A stretch of DNA of 64,000 nucleotides from Malus domestica. Its lineage: Eukaryota; Streptophyta; Magnoliopsida; Rosales; Rosaceae. The notes beneath the pieces were generated by a model. That model did no database searches. It was not told the origin of the DNA and worked only from the letters and a program-made list of their open reading frames with translations. A program made the translations under genes and the position numbers. Location: the NCBI RefSeq assembly GCF_042453785.1, contig NC_091666.1:27672501-27736500 (forward strand), given 5' to 3'. This document shows, one piece after another, positions 56,461 through 64,000 of the stretch. Each line of letters starts with the position of its first letter. Position 1 is the first letter of the stretch.

Positions 56461-57203
56461 TTTGTTGAAAAAAATTGGATTGAAACTTTGAGAGAAAGAT
56501 AGGAATGTGATTGAAAGTAATTGAAAAAAAATATGAAATTGTGGTGTAAAGTAGATGATAATGAGAAGGTATTTATAGAAAAGTAGAACCATTTTTTTTT
56601 TAATTCATATATTTTTTTGGATTTTTTACAATTTAAAAAAAAATTTATTCGAATAATTAATCTCTGCTGTTGGATTTAAAAAAAATTGAATTCCAACACT
56701 CCAGATTTTGCCATGTGTCACAACGGTAACTTTTCTTAATTTTAAAACTATTTTTTACTTATAAAGCACATTAATATCGACCGTTGATCTCAGATCGAAC
56801 GGTTGATATTAAATAAGATTTTTTTTATTTTTTTTACCGTTGAGATCCAACGGTTCAAATTAAAGAGCCGTTGAGATCGAACGGACCGTGGGAAGCCACG
56901 TGGCTTCCCAATGGTAACTTTTTTGTTTGAAAAGTCGGCTGACTTTTCTGAAAAATGGTCGGGCAACGCGCCCCCACGCACGAATGGGGTGCACGCGCCT
57001 GACAGAAAAAAATAAAAAAAGGGTCTAACGCCAGCGCTGGCGTCAGACCCACTCGGGCTCTCGGGCTATCAACTCTTCACAGGCCCGGAGCTCGGGCCTC
57101 ACCTCCACTCGGGCTCCTTCAACGCTGGAGCAAGTTCACAGGGCCTCGGGCCCTTTCCTCTCCCCTGTCCCCCTAGCAATGTCCATGGGTGGACTTGCTC
57201 TAA

Positions 57204-57633
57204 GGGGCAAGATGGGTCATCTGACCCCCCCTATAGATGACTTTAGTACTACATCTTTGAAGGTTGGAGTTGTTTTCGTACATGTTCTCTAACTGCTTGA
57301 TAAAATGTCTTAAAGAGGAGTTGCCATTCTTATTATTCTCTAAAAAAATATCAATTTGGGCTTATATTCTTGATATACGTTCAAGTAGTGAATTTTCTCA
57401 ATTGAAAGGAATTGGTAGTCTTAATAAAAATGGTGGAGACAGGAAGAAATAGAGTATATAATCATGTGTATTTGCTAATTACATTCCTGAAAAGTCCATT
57501 CTGTAACCGAATGGGAGATTAATAGTTGAGTAAATAATCGTTTTCAAAACATAAAAACGCATCACGAACAATTGTAACTTATATTGTTATTTGTTCTATA
57601 AATTAAGAATGATGAAACTATGGATTAATTTTA
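57204..57633. other. Intergenic DNA
   Basis: No supported gene. The ORF at 57264-57452 has no recognisable features. Confidence 0.5.
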
Positions 57634-57787
57634 GGGAGTTTTAACGAAAAGCCCGCAGTACTATTCACTTTAACTAAAAACCACATTTTTACACTAAAAA
57701 GTCAAACCTGATACTATTCACTTTACCCTTTATTTTGTCCTTATCGTTAAAACTCAAAGTTTTCAAGCGTTTTTCATTAATTTTCCT
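57634..57787. mobile_element. MITE, Mutator-like family, copy B (154 bp)
   Basis: Perfect 9-bp target duplication ttaatttta (57625-57633 and 57788-57796). Same family as 46171-46325 and 63878-64000; starts gggagttttaacgaaaag. Confidence 0.85.
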
Positions 57788-57796
57788 TTAATTTTA

Positions 57797-60700
57797 AGGT
57801 TATTACATGTTTAAAAAATGTTTGCGAACTTTTACATACGATCCTCCAAACAATCTTTCCAGAAATTTGCCACTGATTATACAAAGCATATATTTTTCAA
57901 TACCGTACTAAGCATAGGTCCATAAAAATATTGGTTATATCATCACTTAGATTATAATTGTAAACACGGGAATTCCGAAATTTCAATGTCTACAATAATA
58001 TGTGGATTAACTACACACGTGTCAATATAAACTTCACACCTAAAACTTTTCCTATTTCATGCTGGCTAATTAATTAATTGATTAAATGATCAAATCTACC
58101 ACGTACGCTAGATCCACCTGCATGACAAAACATTTCTATATGTTGAAAGCCAATTCCTACCACAGTCAATGAGTCAAATTAGTTAATTGATTTGATGAAT
58201 ATGAGGGCCTTTTGTTGTTGGATGTTGAAACTGCAATTGCATATATATAATTGAAATAATGTAAGAAGGATTAAGATAATCTTAAAGCAAATGGATCTTG
58301 CCCCATTGTCTTTACTTTTGATAATGAAGCTCGATCCAGAAGAAGAAATATAAACAAACGAAGAGGAGAAGTGCCCCAAAAGTTGCTTGCCATGAATAGA
58401 TTGGCTGCTGACATTGATGTCCCCAAAACCCTAATTCTTGAAGGCTTTGTTTGTTACGGTGAACTATCTTGGATTAGATTAGGTTCAAGTACTATGATAT
58501 AGAGATTGGCTTGACGAGAATTAAGCGGTATAAAAATAATGAATTGTATGATGCACTGCTGGATTAAGTCATAGACTACATTTTATTTTACCTTTTTAAA
58601 TTTATTTTTGCATTAAAAACATAAAAATAAAACTCAACCCTCGCCCTGCCAGCCACCACGATCACTTATGTCTCACACAAATCATGACCACAATGTTATG
58701 AAAATGGCTGGGTTTTTTGTGGCTCAATTAGAGGAATTCATGGCTTTCTACAGAAAATCATACCTGAGTTATAGAGAAATAGAAAACCCCAAAAAGACAA
58801 AAAAAATTAATTCCCAATGATGGTGAGATCGGTAACGACACGCTTCAAATTGAATACGAGCTCCAACACGGCTAACTCGTAAAGCTGCACGATTTTCTGT
58901 GTGCTCGGAGGCAATGACGACGACAGGAAGACAACGACAAGACGACCACAGGAAGACGACAGAGACAACGAGAAATTCGTTGAGATTTGAATTAAAAACT
59001 CGACGAGGAAATTTGACTAGTTTGGTGACTGGAGAAGGGGAGCGGCCGCTGCTGGTGATGTGCGAAGGAGAAGCCAGGTTGGAGGGCTCCTTAGCAATCC
59101 CACACTGACGAACGAGATTGCTAGTACCACGTTAATGATGACCGTAGTCTACGTGACTCCCGCCTAATTTGATTAATTGTTAGTCCTTGCTACACTAAAA
59201 TGGAACGCTATTCTTGGCTAAGTTTAGTCTCACCTAAGGAGGTGTAACGAACAAAGTCTACGAACATCACTAAGAGAAACTCTAGAGTTTCGGTAAACTA
59301 GCAAGTGAACCCTGTCAAGGCCATTTTAACCACTTAGTTTAAGTTTTCATCTCCAACAATACTCTCTATTTTAACAAACTTTGAACATTTTATTATTAAC
59401 AATTAAAACTCAATGCACCCATTTTCTAAAACAATCTTCTTTCTCTTCCTTTTCTTCTTGCTCAATGATCCACCATTGAGTTTTATTATTTTAAATTTTA
59501 GCAAGTGAATAGTTACACTCTAAATTTAAAGAGTGACTGTTTATTTTGCTAGAAACTCTTTTCCAATTTTTTTATTTATTTTTAAATAGAATTTTATTAT
59601 TTTAGAGATTTTTTTTTGGAGATGCCCAAAGGGACAAAACACAAAAGCACAGTTCGAGCTAGGTGAATCATATTCTGCATTTGATTTGCCCTAATTAAGA
59701 GTGTTGGCCACCAGCCATGATTTCAGCTGCAATATCCAATCAGTTTTCAACACATCAATGTCATCCTAGAAACTTCAAAAATTAAATATTTGATCAACTA
59801 AAGCCAAACTATTTTATAAAACACATTCTCAATGACATAAATAATTTGGGTTTTAGCTTAAGTTGGAGAGTAGTGTAACACGTATGCTAGCTAGGGTTTG
59901 GTGTTTGGGTCAAGCTATATATAGGCTAAGCAGGATTAGTGACTTAGTTTTACCTAATCCAAGAAAGAAATGCAGCATTGCATGCCTTTAGGTCAACAGA
60001 AGAAAAAATATTAGGCATTGATATTAGCATTGCACCACAAAATCTAGCTCATAGTTTATATTTAAGTGTGGTTAAATTTTAGTCTTAAGGAAGGTAAATA
60101 ATTTTTCTCTCAATGTGACATCTCATCGTCAAAACGGCCTACTTCTGGGTAAGAAATTCAATTGAACAATCGGAAGAAATTACTTCTACACCTTTTCAGG
60201 CCAACAATTATGCATTTGGACTCAATGCTTTGGAGATTCAATATTTATATATAAGTCCCTGACCAAAGTGAGATCCAAATTTGAGATTTGAGTATGAGGT
60301 GGAACCCATGCTAACAAGAAAAAAAAATATTATTCAAGCAACAAAAATAAGATTTCAGTTTTGAGTACAATCAACTTAATTAATGCATATACCTAAATTG
60401 TTAAAACTCGAAATTTGAGTGCACCAACTCATTTGTAAGTACTTTTAAAATGACTAAAAGCGCTTTTGATGAAATGTTTTTTAAACCAATTTTTGATAAA
60501 AATCCAAGTCAATCCTGAAAAAACACTTGGAATGCTTCCTGCAATAAGCACATGTTTTTTGAAACAAATTCCGCTAATCTTTGAAGCTACAGAGATGAGT
60601 AACAATGGCTTCAATTTTGCTCATCTTACTGATGGTTTCTTCAAAATTCTATGTCCGATACAAAAAGCTTTTGCCAACTGAATCTAAACAAAAGTTTAAC

Positions 60701-61648
60701 AAATTACAAGCGACAAATAGCTCTATAATATGAAATTAGATTACTACATAGCATTATTTGATCAAACTATAATACATTTTTGTACAAGAACCTTTACAGC
60801 TAGAGGACTTTTGAGCTTTATGATTGGTCTTTTCGATGAGATATAAGTCGATTTGATGTGGTTTGAGTTACGATTTTTCTTCGTTGTAATCGGCTTAAAC
60901 AATCGGATATTAAAATGTGTTATATGATGGACATGTAATTCTTGGTTTGCTTTACCAGTGTTTTAACTGTTTTGTTGTTAATTTTGTTTGAGTAGTATGA
61001 AGAGTAAGGGGGAATTCTTGTGTAAGATGGATTAAGCAATGAAGACTAAATCTTTATCACATGCATATCATCTTTTGTTTATAGATTGTATCAATCAAAC
61101 CTTTCGTATATAAAAATTTATCCAGTGTTGTCAATGAAAATAGCATTAATCTTCTTTTATACATTTAAAATAAAAAATTTCACATAATTTTTAATCCCGC
61201 AACAACTAAGGGGTAAAACTTTCTAGTTTAAGACTAAATATGAGGCCAAACCTCTCCATTACACTTGAGACTTAAAACTCATATATAAATATCAGCCTAA
61301 AGTGAGACCTTAATTTAGGTTATTTTTTTTGTTGAACGTAGTCAACAACTAATTAAAGGTGACAACGGGTGACAAACCACTGTTATTCACTTCTTTCGGA
61401 CATGAAGAGGTTATGAGGAATTTCACCGTGCCAATGATCACAGTCAAGCAAACTCACTAACTTGGAGCATAGAACCCGAGACCTCCCACATTTTTTTTTT
61501 GTTTGTTGGAGCCTATGTTAACAAGTTAAAATGCTATTCAACCAAGATAAATAAAATTTGAGTTTTAACTTCAACTATTTACAATGTGCATACCCAAATT
61601 TTTGAGTTTTGACTTCAATGTTTTCACCTCAAATGCAAATACTCAAAT
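57797..61648. other. Long intergenic stretch
   Basis: About 3.8 kb, AT-rich, with no gene I can support. 59346-59628 is bracketed by catctccaac and, reversed, ttggagatg, so it may be a further MITE. 58820-59110 is GC-richer with a 69-codon ORF that I do not recognise. Confidence 0.5.
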
Positions 61649-63865
61649 TGACACACCCCGTCCCGAAGGAGGGCATGCTGGCCGTCACGTGAGAGTGACG
61701 TAACCATTTGCACAGTACGGAAGCTTTAAGATACCATTTATAAGTTGATACACCCGAAGGTGATTCCTAATTTGATCCATTCTGTCAGAACCCCGCTGTA
61801 TTCCTCATAGTCACCACACCTCTGCAATTCTTTAACCTGGAGGGGCGCAAAACCAAAATTGAGTGGGTCAGTAAAACAATTCTTTACCAAAACCAAACAT
61901 TTCGCAAACGTTGTAACCCCTCTCCGTAAAACTTGTATACTTTCCCAGAAATGTAAAATATAAATATACATATATAATCTCAAAACTTCAAATCACTATC
62001 TCAACATTTTTCATTACAATTATGCCATGCCATGTCTAAATTCAACAGTATAATATGAATGCATCAACAATAATTATATCAGGTGCAAGAAGTAATCAAC
62101 CGGAGGCCCTCTAATAGCCTTGTACGGTTGAACCTAGAGCTCAAAATCTATCACTCTCACTCTGCCGGAGTCACCTCTGTGACCTGTACGGCCTTCTGCA
62201 CACAAGTTACGCTCTAGTGCTGTCTCATCAATCATCTGTGCACATAATCTAAGGTCACCCACCAGTCGAAATCTCACTAACACTCTACGACTGGCCCGTC
62301 GCACCCACTCCGCGTGGACTGTGCGACCAGCATCTACTTGGATCCAAGACGAGCGTGCGATGCGGTGAATACTATAAGCACTAAACCATGGTGCAGGATT
62401 TGAGCTCAATATACATCAACATCATCATAACAATAATAATACTCACCTGATACTCACCTGTGCGTCCACCGCACCATTTCATATATATGCATCATATCTC
62501 AATTCATATCATTTCATATAATTTCATGCATGGCAATTCGATTCACATTTCTATATACTTTTCATATAATTCTGTATACTTTTCGCACACTTCTATGCAT
62601 GGCATTTCGACTAATATATCTCATATACTTTTATACATTTTCATTTAAAGCATAATTTCATGCATTTTCAATTTCTGGGAAAACGGCAAGTATATATATA
62701 TATACTGAAAACAAAACTGCCCACTCACAGAATACATCGACGTGTCGAAGGTCCCTGAGCCTCCCTTAGCCATGCCCAACGTCCGTATAATCCTCGCCTA
62801 TACGAGAAGTAACCAAATTGACGTTATTTAACGCATAATCCCACTCTTAGCTAATAACTCCTCATATATTGCTCAAATTGGGTATATGAATATACCACTG
62901 TGACCTACACGACGTCACGAACCCGTACATATTTTTAGAAATAATTTTGGACCATGCACGCGCCCCCACGCGCCGGCGAGGCCACGGGTCTACGCGCGGC
63001 CCACGCGCAGTAACCCTAACGGAAATCTTAACGACGTCAGGAATATTTCGTTAACTTCTAACGGTAACCGTTAAAACTGACTAACGGGGTCAGAATATTC
63101 CGTCAACCTTGACGGAATATTCCGTCACCTTCAACCTTCAGCTCCGGCGACCGTCGCCGGCGGCGGAAACTGGGTAATCTTTCAAAACCACTATTCTCCT
63201 TCGTTTTTCGTCCATTTTTCATGTAATTATACCAAATTGAAGCATTTAACATGTAAAATCACGATGGAAGGGTTTTAAACACTAAAAACCACGGGATCAT
63301 ACCTTCCAAAAATTCCAAAAATCGGCCAAACGTCGAACTCAACGATCCCGACGTCCAAAACTTCCAAACGTTACACTCCGAGCATCCTTGGCACTTCCTT
63401 AAGCTCACTGTGCTCTTAGTTTGGCCTAAAACAAAGCCAATTTGAAGTTCGTGAACAGTGCAATATTACGGTGACACTGAAACTAGGGTTTTCCGAAGTG
63501 AAACTCACCTGAGTTTGGTATCCCCGAGCTCGTGAAGTCCTCAGGATCACGATGGTGGTCTTAAATGGAACGTTGGTACAAGATTGTGGTGGTTCTTGGT
63601 GGTTGCCGTGAGTTCGAGAGTAAGAGAGAGAGTTTTCTGAGAAGAATAAGAGAGAAGGAAAGGTTACGGGTTTTAGGGAATGTTTTGAGGGTAGGAGGCC
63701 CTACCTAAGTCCAAACACAATTTAACACATACAAATATAAATCTAACCCCAGTTTAGGATCTTAGAGTAAAACAAATGTCATACATTTACACACCTTAAT
63801 CCCGTTTAAGGGCATTTTCGTCTTTTCACGTCCTCAGAATTAAAATTCCGGGACGGGCTGTGACA
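61649..63865 (-). repeat. Solo LTR of a Tekay-type element (2217 bp)
   Basis: The plus strand begins tgacacaccccgtcccg and ends cgggacgggctgtgaca, i.e. TGTCACAGCCCGTCCC...GTGTGTCA on the minus strand. A perfect 5-bp target duplication caaat (61644-61648 and 63866-63870) flanks it and there is no internal element. It shares the ggaatattccgtcaa-type palindromic region and the ccggcggcgg stretch with the Tekay LTRs at 32190 and 39459. Such LTRs arise by recombination between the two LTRs of one insertion. Confidence 0.9.
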
Positions 63866-63877
63866 CAAATCTTAAAA

Positions 63878-64000
63878 AGGAAAACTAATGAAGATAGTTT
63901 GAAAACTTTGAGTTTTAACGATAAGAACAAAATAAAAGGTAAAGTGAATAGTACCATGATTGATTTTTTAGTATAAAAATGTAGTTTTTCGTTAAAATAA
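63878..64000 (-). mobile_element. MITE, Mutator-like family, copy C (cut by window end)
   Basis: Reverse complement of the family seen at 46171 and 57634: begins aggaaaactaatgaa and runs out of the window at ttcgttaaaa. It sits 7 bp beyond the solo-LTR target duplication. Confidence 0.75.

Larger units (their letters stand above)
55228..57200. mobile_element. PIF/Harbinger-type DNA transposon, non-autonomous (1973 bp)
   Basis: Target duplication TAA (55225-55227 and 57201-57203) and terminal inverted repeats gagcaactccacccttgga / gagcaagtccacccatgga. TWA-type duplication with GAGCA-like ends fits PIF/Harbinger. It encodes one Myb/NAM-associated-type protein on the minus strand but no DDE transposase. 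Confidence 0.8.

Noticed and set aside
58899..59108. 69-codon ORF in a GC-richer patch
   Set aside because: No recognisable domain, no introns or neighbours to support it; probably chance.

Overview
This is a plant nuclear genomic window, AT-rich and full of transposable elements, with intron-containing genes. The gene models and repeats (an Au-type SINE, many short inverted-repeat elements, chromodomain gypsy elements) fit a woody eudicot, most likely Rosaceae (apple/pear type). That assignment is inference from remembered family features, not a search.

Layout. 1-5472: 3' part of a Tat-type Ty3/gypsy retrotransposon whose 3' LTR ends exactly inside exon 1 of a 4CL-like gene. 5473-15066: first copy of a duplicated block holding a 4-coumarate-CoA ligase-like 9 gene (plus strand, split by the retroelement) and a CDKG1-type kinase gene (minus strand, cut at its 5' end). 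15067-24003: second copy, with an intact 4CLL9-like gene at 16130-19161 and an intact CDKG1-like gene that runs on to 24741. Each copy carries private insertions (SINE, TRIM and a Mutator-type MITE in copy 1, Au SINE in copy 2), so the copies have evolved separately. 27088-30535: complete four-exon glyoxysomal malate synthase ending in SRL. 32190-41457: decayed Tekay/Del-type chromovirus. 42909-43832: intronless DUF7950 protein gene. 43833-48443: intergenic DNA with small repeats. 48444-53763: one non-autonomous LTR retrotransposon nested inside the LTR of an older relative. The inner element has no pol but carries sense-oriented pieces of four host genes. 53764-54293: fragment of another gypsy LTR. 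55228-57200: PIF/Harbinger-type DNA element encoding a Myb/NAM-associated protein. 57201-61648: intergenic DNA with MITEs. 61649-63865: solo LTR with a 5-bp target duplication. 63878-64000: partial MITE.

Functionally, two of the host products are predicted to be peroxisomal: the 4CLL9-like acyl-CoA synthetase (C-terminal SKL) and malate synthase (SRL). CDKG1 is a cyclin-L-type, splicing-linked CDK. CDKG1 and 4CLL9 are, as I recall, also neighbours in Arabidopsis (At5g63370/At5g63380), so the pair looks like conserved microsynteny that was duplicated in tandem here. The strongest novelty candidate is the multi-gene-capturing LTR retrotransposon at 48576-52684.
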